Below are positions 37,442 to 47,277 of a DNA stretch of 64,000 nucleotides, piece after piece; position 1 is the stretch's first letter, and each line of letters begins with the position of its first letter. Under the pieces are notes generated by a model that did not search any database, was not told the DNA's origin, and saw only the letters and a list, made by a program, of their open reading frames with translations. The translations under genes were made by a program, and so were the position numbers. The stretch is from positions 3,658,001-3,722,000 of the forward strand of contig NZ_CP011412.1 of the NCBI RefSeq assembly GCF_001007875.1, read 5' to 3'. The DNA is from Sedimenticola thiotaurini (GTDB lineage Bacteria; Pseudomonadota; Gammaproteobacteria; Chromatiales; Chromatiaceae).

Positions 37442-38937
37442 TTTACCTGACCTGCCCGTTTCAGCAGGAATTGGGTGAGCAGGGAAACCGGGCGGCCGGT
37501 GGCCCCTTTCTGATCACCGCTCTTCCAGGCGGTACCGGCGATGTCCAGATGTGCCCACTTGAACTTTTTGGCATAACGGGACAGGAAACAGGCGGCGGTG
37601 ATGGTGCCGGCACCCTTGCCGCCGATATTGGCCATGTCGGCGAAATTGCTCTTCAGCTGCTCCTGGTACTCGTCCCAGAGCGGCAGCTGCCAGGCGCGAT
37701 CAGCCGCCCGGTTACCGGCCTCCAGCAGCTCCGCTGCCAGCTTGTCATCGTTACTCAGCAGTCCCGATGCCTGGGAACCGAGGGCGATAATGCAGGCGCC
37801 GGTCAGGGTGGCCACATCCACCACGGCAGCGGGCTTGAAACGTTCCGCATAGGTGAGGGCGTCGCACAGGATCAGACGGCCCTCGGCATCGGTGTTGAGG
37901 ATCTCGATGGTCTGTCCGGACATGCTGGTGACGATATCGCCCGGTTTGTTGGCTGCGCCGTCCGGCAGGTTTTCCGATGACGGCACGATCACAACCAGGT
38001 TGATCGGCAGCTCCATCTGGACACAGGCCGCCATGGTACCCATGACGCTGGCACCACCACACATGTCATATTTCATCTCGTCCATGCCGGCGCCGGGCTT
38101 CAGCGAGATGCCGCCGGCGTCGAAAGTGAGTCCCTTGCCCACCAGTACCACCGGTTTGCTGTTTGGCTTGCCGCCCTTGTACTCCATCACAATCAGCTTG
38201 GCCGGTTCCCGGCTGCCCCGGGAGACCGAGAGCAGGGAACCCATGCCGAGGGCCTGCATCTGTTTCTCCTCCAGCACCGATACTTTCAGCTTGGGTGACT
38301 GCTTGCCCAACTGCCGGGCCTGGTTGGCCAGATAGCTGGGGGTGCAGATGTTGCCCGGCAGGTTTGCGAGGTTTTTGGTCAGGGTGATGCCGGCGGCGAT
38401 CGCTTCGCCCTGGCTGACTGCGCGCAACACCGGCTGGCTCTTTTTCTGATCACCAATAAACAGGCCGACCTTTTTCAGCGGACGCTTGGCCGGCTTCGCT
38501 TCACTCTTGCACTGGTCGAAACGGTAGACCTGATGTTCGGCGGTGATGACCGATTCCCGCAGTCGCTGGGGCAGATCGGTCTGCTCGATATCCAGAGCGC
38601 AGAGGGCGTTGGTGGCCTCGATAACGCTGCTGTCGTCCAGTAGCTTCACGGCACCAGCCCAGGCGTTGTTGGCGGCCTTCAGGGTCAGCTCTTTCTGCGC
38701 GCCGAGACCAACCAGCAGGATGCGCTCGGCCTGGATGCCGGGGATATCGTACAGCATCAGGTTTTGACCGGACTCGCCGTCCATGTCGCCCTTTTTCAGG
38801 ATGGCGCTGAGATGGCCCTTACTGGCCTGATCGATCTGTTTGGCCGGACCGGTCAGCTGGCGTCGACTGAATATGCCCAGAACGAGACATGCGGTACGCA
38901 GTTTGGATGGATCGCCTGATTTTACGTGAAATTCCAT
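37438..38937 (-). CDS. pepA: Leucyl (cytosol) aminopeptidase
   Basis: The 499-residue M17 metallopeptidase removes N-terminal amino acids and, in enterobacteria, also acts as a DNA-binding accessory protein in Xer recombination. The two-metal site is visible in VGKGLTFDAGGISLKPG (Lys and Asp ligands), YDMCGGASV and NTDAEGRLILCDAL. It is the first gene of the pepA-holC-hypothetical unit and is divergent from lptF, with 277 bp between the starts. Confidence 0.95.
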   Translation of the reverse strand: MEFHVKSGDPSKLRTACLVLGIFSRRQLTGPAKQIDQASKGHLSAILKKGDMDGESGQNLMLYDIPGIQAERILLVGLGAQKELTLKAANNAWAGAVKLLDDSSVIEATNALCALDIEQTDLPQRLRESVITAEHQVYRFDQCKSEAKPAKRPLKKVGLFIGDQKKSQPVLRAVSQGEAIAAGITLTKNLANLPGNICTPSYLANQARQLGKQSPKLKVSVLEEKQMQALGMGSLLSVSRGSREPAKLIVMEYKGGKPNSKPVVLVGKGLTFDAGGISLKPGAGMDEMKYDMCGGASVMGTMAACVQMELPINLVVIVPSSENLPDGAANKPGDIVTSMSGQTIEILNTDAEGRLILCDALTYAERFKPAAVVDVATLTGACIIALGSQASGLLSNDDKLAAELLEAGNRAADRAWQLPLWDEYQEQLKSNFADMANIGGKGAGTITAACFLSRYAKKFKWAHLDIAGTAWKSGDQKGATGRPVSLLTQFLLKRAGQVK

Positions 38938-39214
38938 AAGGGTTCCCTGGATGGTTGCGGTTTATCTGTTGTGGTCCCGGCCATGGCGGGATCAGTCTCT
39001 GTCGGTGGCCGTTTGCCCGCAGGCTGGACAGCATGTACTATCCATCGCGGTTTACGCGGAATACTTCAGTCGGTACTGAAGTCGCTGCCCAGTCGCCCTG
39101 TCCGGCTACAGCCATAGCCCGAGTTTCATCTTTGTGATAGCTAGTCTACAAGAATTGTAACTGTTTACCACCGATGCGGGACCGGGCCCGGGTGTTTTCA
39201 ACAGAACGCTTTTT

Positions 39215-40324
39215 ATGCTGCCTATAATTGATCGCTACATTCTCCGGGAAGTGTCCAAATCATTTTTGGCCATCATGACCGTGCTGATGCTGATTGTGGT
39301 GAGCCAGAGCTATATACAGATCCTGCAGGATGCGGTTGCCGGCACGGTCAGCAGCGAGGCGATGGCCCGCCTGCTGGGGCTGGAGGTGTTGCAGGTGTTG
39401 GGGCCGGTGACTCCGCCCGCTTTCTTTTTCGCCATTCTCTATACCCTGGGCCGTATGTATCGCGACAGCGAGATGACTGCGCTGGCGGCGGGCGGCGTCG
39501 GTTTGGCGCGCATCTATCGGGCGTTCGTCATCGTGACATTGCCGGTGGCCCTGACGGTAGCCTGGTTCACCCTGGATCTGGTGCCCTGGGTCAATGCCAA
39601 CAAGGCAGCGATCATGGAGCAGCAGAAGGGCGAGTCCGCCGAACTGGGCATGGCATCGGCCGGCCGCTTTAACGAGTTCAGTCGGGGCGGACTGGTGTTT
39701 TATGTGGAGAAGATGGGCGAGAACAAGAAGCGGATGTACAACGTGTTCGTGCAAAATCGCCAGCACGGTAAACTGGGCCTGATCACCGCCGCGGAAGGTT
39801 ACCAGCACACCGATCCGGAGAGTGGTGATCTCTATCTGGTGTTGACCCAGGGACACCGCTATGAGGGGGCCCCCGGACAGAACGATCAGGCGGTGGGTGA
39901 CTTCGACAAGTACGCCATCCTGATCGACCAGCGGGACCAGGTGACTAAGAGCCTGCCGGCCAAGGCAATGCCCACCGCGGAGCTGTTCGGGAGCGATAAC
40001 CTGCGTATACGTTCGGAACTGGAGTACCGCTTCATGTTCCCGATCGCCGTACTGGTGTTCGCCATCCTCAGTGTGCCGTTGGCCAAGTCGATGCCCCGGG
40101 AAGGTATCTATGGACGGCTGATGCTGGCGCTGCTGTTCTATGCCCTGTTTCTCAATCTCCAGGCGCTGTCGGGTAACTGGATGATATCCGGTATCACGCC
40201 GGTCTGGCTGGGACGCTGGTGGGTGCATCTGTTCATGCTGTTGGTGGGCGGTGCGGTGATGCTGTACAAATCACCCCGTATGTTGAGGGTGCTGCGAAAA
40301 CGGTTGCGGAGACAACAGGCGTGA
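39215..40324 (+). CDS. lptF: LPS export ABC transporter permease LptF
   Basis: The 369-residue inner-membrane permease works with LptG and LptB2 to drive lipopolysaccharide to the outer membrane. It begins IIDRYILREVSKSFLAI, with membrane helices at the N terminus (three) and C terminus (three). A large periplasmic beta-jellyroll lies between them (about 130-260). Its stop overlaps the GTG of lptG. The pepA/lptFG divergent arrangement is conserved in gammaproteobacteria. Confidence 0.94.
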   Translation: MLPIIDRYILREVSKSFLAIMTVLMLIVVSQSYIQILQDAVAGTVSSEAMARLLGLEVLQVLGPVTPPAFFFAILYTLGRMYRDSEMTALAAGGVGLARIYRAFVIVTLPVALTVAWFTLDLVPWVNANKAAIMEQQKGESAELGMASAGRFNEFSRGGLVFYVEKMGENKKRMYNVFVQNRQHGKLGLITAAEGYQHTDPESGDLYLVLTQGHRYEGAPGQNDQAVGDFDKYAILIDQRDQVTKSLPAKAMPTAELFGSDNLRIRSELEYRFMFPIAVLVFAILSVPLAKSMPREGIYGRLMLALLFYALFLNLQALSGNWMISGITPVWLGRWWVHLFMLLVGGAVMLYKSPRMLRVLRKRLRRQQA

Positions 40325-41385
40325 AACTGCTGGATCGCTATATTGGTACCACGGTGTTGGTCGGGATCACGCTGACTCTGCTGATTCTGCTGGTGCTGGT
40401 GGGCTTCGTTACCCTGATGGATGAGCTGGGCGATGTGGGCAAGGGCGACTACACGACCATCGATGCGTTTTACTACGTACTGCTGGCCCTGCCGCGCCGC
40501 GCCTACGAGGTGTTTCCCATGTCCGTGCTGCTGGGCAGCCTGATGGGGCTGGGCGGCCTGGCGAACAATTCCGAGCTGGTGGCGATGCGTGCGGCGGGTG
40601 TCTCCCTGGCCCGGATTATCGTCTCGGTACTCAAGGCTGGCGTATTGGCCACCCTGATGGTGCTGATTATCGGCGAGGTGGTGGCACCCAATACGGAGCA
40701 GTATGCGGAACGGATGCGTGCCAGCAAGATGAGCCAGCAGATCACCCTGAAGTCAAAATATGGCTTCTGGGCCCGGGATGGCAGCTCCTTCGTCAATATC
40801 CGGCAGATTCTGCCGGGTTCCCAACTGAAGGATATCTATATTTACGAGTTCTCCCCGGATCGAAAGCTCGAGGTCTCCACCCATGCCGGTTTCGCCCAGT
40901 ATCAGGATGGAAGCTGGCTGTTACGCGATATCAACCAGACCCGCTTCCTGGATGATCATGTGGAGAGCCGGACCCTGGAACAGGCCACCTGGGACTCCTT
41001 GCTCAACCCCAATATTCTCAATGTGGTAGTGGTGCGTCCCACCATGCTGCCGGTCTGGGGACTCTACCAGTACATTGATTTCATGCAGAAAAACGGCCAG
41101 GAGGTGGTGGTTTACGAAGTGGCCTTCTGGAGCAAGGTGATCATGCCCCTGGTTACCCTGGTGATGGTGTTCCTGGCGGTGCCCTTTGTGTTCGGGGTGT
41201 TGCGTTCCGTGGGGATCGGTCAGCGCATCTTCGCCGGCTCCCTGCTGGGGCTGGCGTTCTTCCTGATGAACAAGGTGTTGGGCCATATGGCCGTGGTCTT
41301 CTCCCTGAATCCCCTGTTTGCGGCGGCCCTGCCCACTTTGGTGTTCCTGGGACTGGGTTTCTGGTTTGTGCGCCGGGTGCACTGA
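40321..41385 (+). CDS. lptG: LPS export ABC transporter permease LptG
   Basis: The 354-residue partner of LptF starts KLLDRYIGTTVLVGITLTLLI and has the same six-helix plus periplasmic jellyroll layout. GTG at 40321 overlaps the lptF stop (GTGA) and gives the family length (E. coli 360). The frame is open further upstream within lptF, which is not used. Confidence 0.94.
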   Translation: MKLLDRYIGTTVLVGITLTLLILLVLVGFVTLMDELGDVGKGDYTTIDAFYYVLLALPRRAYEVFPMSVLLGSLMGLGGLANNSELVAMRAAGVSLARIIVSVLKAGVLATLMVLIIGEVVAPNTEQYAERMRASKMSQQITLKSKYGFWARDGSSFVNIRQILPGSQLKDIYIYEFSPDRKLEVSTHAGFAQYQDGSWLLRDINQTRFLDDHVESRTLEQATWDSLLNPNILNVVVVRPTMLPVWGLYQYIDFMQKNGQEVVVYEVAFWSKVIMPLVTLVMVFLAVPFVFGVLRSVGIGQRIFAGSLLGLAFFLMNKVLGHMAVVFSLNPLFAAALPTLVFLGLGFWFVRRVH

Positions 41386-41394
41386 CCCGGTCTG

Positions 41395-41859
41395 CTAGCG
41401 CTTTTTCAGCAGCACCAGCCGGGTGTGGGACAGCCGGTCGTGCCAGGCGAGTCGATCCCTGTCCACCACTATCCAGAGAAAACCCAGCCCCAGGGGCAGC
41501 CAGGAGAGCAGGGCGTAAAGCAGTCGCTTCAGGGCGTCTGAACCGGTGAGGGCCGCTCCATCCTCCCGGACTACCCGCAGGCGCCAGGATCGCATGCCGA
41601 GGGTCTGTCCCCCCTTCAACCAGAACAGCAGGAAAAAGGCCGGTGGCACCAGGGCCAACCAGAGTTGGAACAGCAGATTCCCGGCCAGCGCCTGGGAAGC
41701 CTGTTCGCCGGCCAGTATGCCGACAGGTACCGTGACCACCATGGAGGCCAGCAGCAGCAGGCCGAATACCAGCAGAGTGTCATACAGCATGGCCGCCAGT
41801 CGTCGTGCCAGTCCCGGGGCAACCGCCTGGTCAATATCGATACTTTGCTCTTTTTTCAT
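41395..41859 (-). CDS. RDD-family membrane protein
   Basis: The 154-residue protein has three predicted membrane helices and the RDD-domain pattern: PGLARRLAAMLYDTLLVFGLLL (R and D in the first helix), GQTLGMRSWRLRVVREDG and WHDRLSHTRLV. RDD proteins next to lptFG are common in gammaproteobacteria, and some have been linked to ion transport. It converges on lptG with 9 bp between stops. Confidence 0.88.
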   Translation of the reverse strand: MKKEQSIDIDQAVAPGLARRLAAMLYDTLLVFGLLLLASMVVTVPVGILAGEQASQALAGNLLFQLWLALVPPAFFLLFWLKGGQTLGMRSWRLRVVREDGAALTGSDALKRLLYALLSWLPLGLGFLWIVVDRDRLAWHDRLSHTRLVLLKKR

Positions 41860-42018
41860 CTGTTGATCCGGATAGCGAAATCGGCTGGTGACTTTTTACT
41901 GGATTGGGTTGCGTCCACATGGGAATGAAAAATCTGGTCTATAGTAAGAGAAAGTTATCCCGTTGCCTATCCGGGAAAGGGCAGGGAGCTGTTTAACTGT
42001 TTGGAGGCCAGACTCTCT

Positions 42019-42372
42019 GTGGATAATCGCAATTCACCACGCCTGCCGGTCAATCTCTACACCATGCTGAACTACCCCAGTCTGGGGTTGATCAGGGGCT
42101 GTATCCGGAATATCGGTATGGGCGGCATGTTTGTCGACATTGGTCGGATCCAGCTACCGGTGAACGCCACCCTGGAGGCTTCCCTGCTGCTCGGTGGGGA
42201 CGGGCTCGACTGCCACATGCAGGTGGAGGCGATTGTGGTGCGTTGTGCCGAGCAGGGCGTCGGATTGATGTTTGATGAACTGGATGAGGGGTGCCGAAAT
42301 ACCCTCAGCCGACTGATCCGAAGTGCGGTGGAGGTTCCGGCGGAACCGGGCTGTCCCGATCTGCTGCACTGA
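42019..42372 (+). CDS. PilZ-domain protein, probable c-di-GMP receptor
   Basis: The roughly 117-residue single-domain protein begins DNRNSPRLPVNL, where RNSPR matches the RxxxR c-di-GMP motif. It continues with NIGMGGMFVD, a variant of (D/N)xSxxG in which Ser is replaced by Gly. The remainder forms the expected six-stranded barrel and ends with VGLMFDELDEG. The start is uncertain: the GTG at 42019 has GGAGG 11 bp upstream, while TTG at 42001 would add six residues. It is monocistronic and its output partner is not visible. Confidence 0.82.
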   Translation: MDNRNSPRLPVNLYTMLNYPSLGLIRGCIRNIGMGGMFVDIGRIQLPVNATLEASLLLGGDGLDCHMQVEAIVVRCAEQGVGLMFDELDEGCRNTLSRLIRSAVEVPAEPGCPDLLH

Positions 42373-42564
42373 CCCATGATCCCCGGCCGGTTACCGGGTG
42401 AACTGGCCGCATGGGGGCCACTTCACGGTTCATCCTTACTCCCCGGTCGGCGCCATTGTAATGCCCCGGCATCAGTGCATAATAGATTCGCGATACAGAA
42501 GCCGGTCGCAGCCACATGATTCGGGCAGGATGCCCAGCTCAATGAAGTCACTACCCATCCCATT

Positions 42565-45126
42565 ATGCCGTTGTCCCTGAAACGTCCCCAGAAGCTGTCG
42601 CTGCTGCGCCGAATCCCCATGCCACTGATGTCTGTCATTATTGGCCTGTTCTGCGGTCTGTTGGTTTGGGGTGTGCTGGATCAGGTCCAACCCCGGGCGC
42701 TCAGGAGCATTTTTGCTGAAGAGCTGCAGAGCCGGCTCGATCAGCAGGCCCGGGAAACCCTGATCCGCTTTGATAACTATGTGCTGGCCCACACCTCGAC
42801 GGCACGCCTGCTGGCCAACCATCGCCAGTTGGCTGACTACCTGGAACCGGTCTACTGGTACCGGGCGGATGGGGATCTGCCAGAGCAGTACCGTGAATCC
42901 CCCCGCTGGTTACCGGAGTCGAGTCTCTGGCAGTCGTTGATCAGACCCAGTCATATTCTGCTGCTGGACAATGACGGCCGTCCCCGGGAGGTCTATCAGC
43001 TTGGGGAGCGGCAGCTGCCGGCCGAACTGGGCGGTGCCAGTGAACTGCTGCTGGGGGAACGCAAGGCGCGGGCTACCCTTACTATTTTGGCTGGACAGCT
43101 CTATCTGTTGGTCTCTGAACCGGCTGAGGACGCCACCGGCACGGAGATGGGCTTCCTGATGCTGGTGGTGCCGATTGACGAGCAGTTCCTGATGGCATCT
43201 CAGCAGGGCATCTCTTCAAACGGGGTGTTGGTGGGGATTCTGGAGGCGGATGAGCAGCGCTTTCTGGCCAGCAGTGACCAGTCGAGACTGCACCGGCAAC
43301 AGCGACTCAACGAGGTGGAGGCCGATTTCCTGGTCACTTCCCAGTCGTTTTCCGATTACGAGGACACCACCCTTAACCTGCAGTTTGCCACTTTGGTTCC
43401 CCGCTCGGTGGTGCAGGCGATGCGGGACCGGGTTGCCGGCCTGGAGATGCGCCAACGGCTGGTCACCGCCTTCACCTTCGTGACCATTTTTACCCTGGTG
43501 TTCTACCTGTTGTCGGAACGGCTGAACAAGATTCTGCAACGTATCTCCCGTTTCTCCCGCCGGGCGCTGGGGGCAAAACAGCCGGTGATTGAGCGGGGCA
43601 ATCAGTTGTTTGTACTGGAGGACTGGATACACCAGTTTATCCAGCTGGTGCGGGATACCCGGGAGGAGATGCGCCAACAGCACGAAAGTGAAATGCATGA
43701 GTCGGAGATGCTCAAACAGGCGATCATGGAGACCGCCCTGGATTCGATCATCACTATCGATCGCCGGGGGGTGATTATCGAGTTCAACCCCACCGCTGAA
43801 CAGACTTTCGGTTATGATCGCCAGGAGGCGCTGGGGCAGGTGTTCGCTGAGCTGATTTTCAATAATGAAAGTCGTCCCCAGTTCACCCTGCTGATGGCGG
43901 ATGTGCTCAGTTCCCGGGATTGGGCCCCGGACGAGATGCGCCACGAATTGACCGCAGTAAAGCGTGGTGGCGCAGTGTTTCCGGTGGAACTGGCGATCAA
44001 ACCGATCCGGCTCAAGAGCCGGCTTGCGTTCACCATCTACATGCATGACATCTCCAACCGGCGGCGTACCGAACTGGAGATTCGCAGTCTTGCCAAGTTC
44101 GCCTCCGAGAGTCCCAGTCCGATCCTGCGGGTGAACCGGCGCGGGGTTATCCTCTATGCCAACGGCGCCAGCGATGAACTGCTTGACTACTGGGGCTGTG
44201 AACGGGCCCAGACCCTGCCGCTCTACTGGCGCAACCGGGTAACCGAGATCCTGGGTAATGGCGAGGATTGGCAGACCCAGGTGAACAGCAGCAGCCGGAT
44301 CTACTCCCTTCTGTTTACCCCGGTGGTGGATCTGGGTTACGTGAATATCTACGGACGGGATATCACCGCCGAACGGCAGGCGGAGCACCAGGCCCGGGAG
44401 CATCAGCAGGAGCTGATCCATGTCTCCCGACTCAGTACCATGGGTGAGATGGCCACCGGACTGGCCCATGAACTGAACCAGCCCCTGTCGGCCATTGCCA
44501 ATTTTGCCAATGGCTCGGTGCGACGTCTGCAGGCCAGTGGCCAGGGACCCGAGGATATCCTCTACGCCCTGGGACAGATCACTGCCCAGGCGGATCGGGC
44601 CGGGGAGATTATCAAGCGGTTGCGCGCCCTGGTGAGGAAACAGACACCGGTGCGGCGGGTCGCCGATCTCAACGAAGTGGTGCGGGAGGTCTGCAGTTTT
44701 GTGGAGTTCGAGGCGCGCAAGGCGGGGATAGTGATCGAGCAGGAGTTTTATGTCCACAACCTGCTGGTCAGAATCGACGTGGTGCAGATCGAACAGGTGT
44801 TGCTCAATCTGATCCGAAATGCCCTTGAAGCCTTGAGGGAGATGCCGGAAGATGGGCGCAGTCTGGTGATCCAGACCGACTGTCAGGATGGTGAGTGGGC
44901 GGTGGCCCGGGTGCTGGATACCGGCCCGGGTATCCGGGATGAGGAGATGGCCCGGCTGTTTGAGCCTTTTTTCACCACCAAGCAGGGCGGCATGGGTATG
45001 GGGTTGATAATCAGTCGGACGATTATCGAAGATCACGGCGGTACCGTTAACGCCGAACAGCGGACCGGGGGCGGTAGCTGCTTCAGTATTAGGTTACCCA
45101 GTAACAGGAACAGTGATGAACAGTAA
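42565..45126 (+). CDS. PAS-domain sensor histidine kinase (FixL/TtrS-like)
   Basis: The 853-residue membrane kinase has a first membrane helix near residues 21-40, a periplasmic sensor of about 250 residues and a second helix near 305-322 (FTFVTIFTLVFYLLS). Then come a linker, PAS1 near 380-495 (DSIITIDRRGVIIEFNPTAEQTFGYDRQ), PAS2 near 505-605 and a HisKA domain with its His in GLAHELNQPLSAI near 634. The ATPase domain has NLIRNALEAL near 747, DTGPGI near 786 and MGMGLIISRTI near 807. No haem-binding residues were identified in the PAS domains, so the signal is unknown. It overlaps the FixJ-like regulator gene. Confidence 0.9.
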   Translation: MPLSLKRPQKLSLLRRIPMPLMSVIIGLFCGLLVWGVLDQVQPRALRSIFAEELQSRLDQQARETLIRFDNYVLAHTSTARLLANHRQLADYLEPVYWYRADGDLPEQYRESPRWLPESSLWQSLIRPSHILLLDNDGRPREVYQLGERQLPAELGGASELLLGERKARATLTILAGQLYLLVSEPAEDATGTEMGFLMLVVPIDEQFLMASQQGISSNGVLVGILEADEQRFLASSDQSRLHRQQRLNEVEADFLVTSQSFSDYEDTTLNLQFATLVPRSVVQAMRDRVAGLEMRQRLVTAFTFVTIFTLVFYLLSERLNKILQRISRFSRRALGAKQPVIERGNQLFVLEDWIHQFIQLVRDTREEMRQQHESEMHESEMLKQAIMETALDSIITIDRRGVIIEFNPTAEQTFGYDRQEALGQVFAELIFNNESRPQFTLLMADVLSSRDWAPDEMRHELTAVKRGGAVFPVELAIKPIRLKSRLAFTIYMHDISNRRRTELEIRSLAKFASESPSPILRVNRRGVILYANGASDELLDYWGCERAQTLPLYWRNRVTEILGNGEDWQTQVNSSSRIYSLLFTPVVDLGYVNIYGRDITAERQAEHQAREHQQELIHVSRLSTMGEMATGLAHELNQPLSAIANFANGSVRRLQASGQGPEDILYALGQITAQADRAGEIIKRLRALVRKQTPVRRVADLNEVVREVCSFVEFEARKAGIVIEQEFYVHNLLVRIDVVQIEQVLLNLIRNALEALREMPEDGRSLVIQTDCQDGEWAVARVLDTGPGIRDEEMARLFEPFFTTKQGGMGMGLIISRTIIEDHGGTVNAEQRTGGGSCFSIRLPSNRNSDEQ

Positions 45127-45736
45127 TGCCACTGTGTTTGTAGTTGATGACGACTCGGCCATGCGTAACTCGCTGAAATGGTTGATAGAGACGGTCGGTA
45201 TGCGGGTGGAGACCTTCGCCTCGGCTGAAGAGTTTATCAAGTCATACTATCCGGGCCGGGCCGGTTGCCTGCTGCTCGACGTACGCATGCCGGGCATGAG
45301 TGGGCTGGAGCTGCAGGAGTATTTTGCCGAGCAGAATATCACCATTCCGGTGATCATTATCACCGGTCACGGGGACGTGCCGATGTCGGTTCGGGCCATG
45401 AAAGCGGGTGCGGTGGATTTTATCGAAAAGCCGTTCAATGACGAGCAGCTGCTGGACAGTATTCGCAGCGCCCTGGAAATCGATCAGGATCAGCGGGTGA
45501 TTCAGGCCGAACGGGCGGAGATCGCTGCCCGCCTGGCCCAACTGACCCCCCGGGAGCATGAGGTGATGGAGATGGTCACCAACGGCAAATCCAACAAGGA
45601 GATCGCCAGTGCCCTGGGCGTCAGCGCCAAAACGGTGGAGGCCCATCGCGCCCGGGTGATGGAGAAGATGGAGGCGTCATCCCTGGCCGGGCTGGTGAAG
45701 ATGGTGATCGCGGCCAATCTCTACAAGGATCACTGA
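45116..45736 (+). CDS. FixJ-family response regulator
   Basis: The 206-residue regulator has a receiver domain with VFVVDDDSAMRNSL at the N terminus and the acceptor Asp in GCLLLDVRMPGMSGLELQ. ITGHGDVPMSVRAMKAGAVDFIEKPF is the classic FixJ/TtrR signature. A LuxR-type helix-turn-helix follows (LTPREHEVMEMVTNGKSNKEIA). The ATG at 45116 has AGGA 6 bp upstream and lies inside the kinase gene, giving translational coupling. It is the cognate partner of the preceding kinase. Confidence 0.92.
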   Translation: MNSNATVFVVDDDSAMRNSLKWLIETVGMRVETFASAEEFIKSYYPGRAGCLLLDVRMPGMSGLELQEYFAEQNITIPVIIITGHGDVPMSVRAMKAGAVDFIEKPFNDEQLLDSIRSALEIDQDQRVIQAERAEIAARLAQLTPREHEVMEMVTNGKSNKEIASALGVSAKTVEAHRARVMEKMEASSLAGLVKMVIAANLYKDH

Positions 45737-45752
45737 GACCGGCTGACCGCGG

Positions 45753-46397
45753 TTACTTTTTCGTCGGTGCGTTGGGCGAGGTGGGTATCAACGCCACCTC
45801 ATCGCCTCCTTCGATGCGGGTGAAAGGTTCACTGAACTGCTTGTTCACAGTCACCTGGAAGCTCCCTTCCCGGTACAGGTGGGCCTGGTCCGGATTCCGG
45901 CGGCGCAGCCACTCGATCAGGCTGGTCACATCGGTGACCGAAGTGGGAATCTCCACCTCCTCTGACTCTTTCTGCAACTGCTTCACCAGGTAGGTGAAGT
46001 AGAGCAGGCGGATACGCCTGGGCCCTTCCCCGGTGCCTTCCTGGCCCGGCGTGTAGCCGATCTTCTCCAGGCTCTCCTGGTAGGCCCGCCAGTTCTCCTC
46101 CTGGTGCACCCCCAGTTCGTAGAGGGTATCCCAGGAGTAGATGCTGCTGTCATGCCCGTCGTCGAAGGTGAGGCGCACCGCATACTGGCCCTGGGGTTCG
46201 ATATTGGTGATATTGACCGACTCCTTTCCCGTGACCGGATGATCCAGAGTGCGGACCTCCTTGGCCTTGGCAAATACCCGCAGGTATTCACACGGCAGCC
46301 GGAAGCTGGCACCGTCGGAAAACTCGATCGCCAGCAGACGGGACTTGCTGTGCAGGTTGATTGCGGTGGGTATCCGGGTTGGCTGTTTATCACTCAT
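45753..46397 (-). CDS. DUF971 protein fused to a MoaD/ThiS-like ubiquitin-fold domain
   Basis: The 214-residue protein has two parts. Residues about 12-105 match DUF971, the N-terminal domain of gamma-butyrobetaine hydroxylase, often linked with iron-sulfur proteins: LLAIEFSDGASFRLPCEYLRV and YAVRLTFDDGHDSSIYSWDTL. Residues about 127-208 look like MoaD: RRIRLLYFTYLVKQL, then VTVNKQFSEPF, GGDEVALIPT. The chain then ends PTSPNAPTKK and has no terminal Gly-Gly, so it cannot be adenylated or thiocarboxylated as MoaD is. The ATG at 46397 follows a weak site; the frame is open further upstream but without domain support. It converges with the FixJ-like gene. Confidence 0.82.
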   Translation of the reverse strand: MSDKQPTRIPTAINLHSKSRLLAIEFSDGASFRLPCEYLRVFAKAKEVRTLDHPVTGKESVNITNIEPQGQYAVRLTFDDGHDSSIYSWDTLYELGVHQEENWRAYQESLEKIGYTPGQEGTGEGPRRIRLLYFTYLVKQLQKESEEVEIPTSVTDVTSLIEWLRRRNPDQAHLYREGSFQVTVNKQFSEPFTRIEGGDEVALIPTSPNAPTKK

Positions 46398-46461
46398 GGT
46401 GCTGCTCGGGTCCGTAAACAGTGGAAGCTGGAATCTGTTGGTATCGGATGCTGCTGGCTGT

Positions 46462-47064
46462 TCAGCCAACCACATCCAGTACACGTCTTCTGAACTTGAC
46501 GCCACGGGCCTCCGCCAGTTTGCGGCAGGCCTCGATATCCACGCCCTCGAGTCCGTCAATGGCGGTGGCCGTCACATCAGCGATGTACTCGGGTGCCTTG
46601 GCGACAAAATCGAGCATCGCTTCGAAGGAGCCGACCAGTGCCGGCTGGCAGTGCCGGTCATAGACTTCGGCGTTCTGTGCATTCAGCGAGATGGAGAGGG
46701 CATCGACACACTCCGCCATCTCCGGCAGCACATTGCGTTTGTTGGCCAGATTGGCCAGGCCGTCGGTATTGACCCGCACCCGTCCGCCGTGGGCCTTGAT
46801 ATACCGGGCCACCTCCAGCAGCACCTTCAGGCGCAGGGTCGGTTCCCCATAACCACAGAACACCACCTCCTTGTAGGCGGCCGGATCATCGATGGCCGCA
46901 ATAATCTCCTCGCTGGAGGGGCGGTGATCCAGGGTCAGGTCATATTCATGTACCTGCAGAACCCCCTGGGTCTTGGGGCAGAAAGCGCACTCCAGGGTAC
47001 AGCGATCGGTGATGTTCAGGTAGAGGCTGTCGCCGATGACATAGCTGAGCTGTTGATTTTCCAC
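46462..47064 (-). CDS. TatD-associated radical SAM protein
   Basis: The 200-residue protein has the cluster motif CTLECAFC (CxxxCxxC) near its N terminus (NITDRCTLECAFCPKTQG), then VVFCGYGEPTLR and VRVNTDGLAN, typical of the small TatD-associated radical SAM family. It probably binds one 4Fe-4S cluster and SAM; the substrate is unknown. The start is uncertain: GTG at 47064 (chosen) and GTG at 47070 are both in frame, with weak ribosome binding sites. The window's tatD-type gene is 15 kb away. It is divergent from an alpha/beta hydrolase gene. Confidence 0.85.
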   Translation of the reverse strand: MENQQLSYVIGDSLYLNITDRCTLECAFCPKTQGVLQVHEYDLTLDHRPSSEEIIAAIDDPAAYKEVVFCGYGEPTLRLKVLLEVARYIKAHGGRVRVNTDGLANLANKRNVLPEMAECVDALSISLNAQNAEVYDRHCQPALVGSFEAMLDFVAKAPEYIADVTATAIDGLEGVDIEACRKLAEARGVKFRRRVLDVVG

Positions 47065-47277
47065 GGGCACTCGAGAGGTTTGATAAAAGTGGAATTCTAC
47101 ACTACCGGGCCACCGGTAAGAAGGGAAGCCGGTCTGTAAGACCCCGGTTCCCCCCGGAGTTCCGTTCCCCTGGCGGGGGCTTGCCGGGTGGGCACGGGTA
47201 GCCAGACAGCGGGTGCGGCCGGCTGGTAAACTATGGTCACTGTTACCCCCTATAACAACCCCATGCCTGAATGAACA

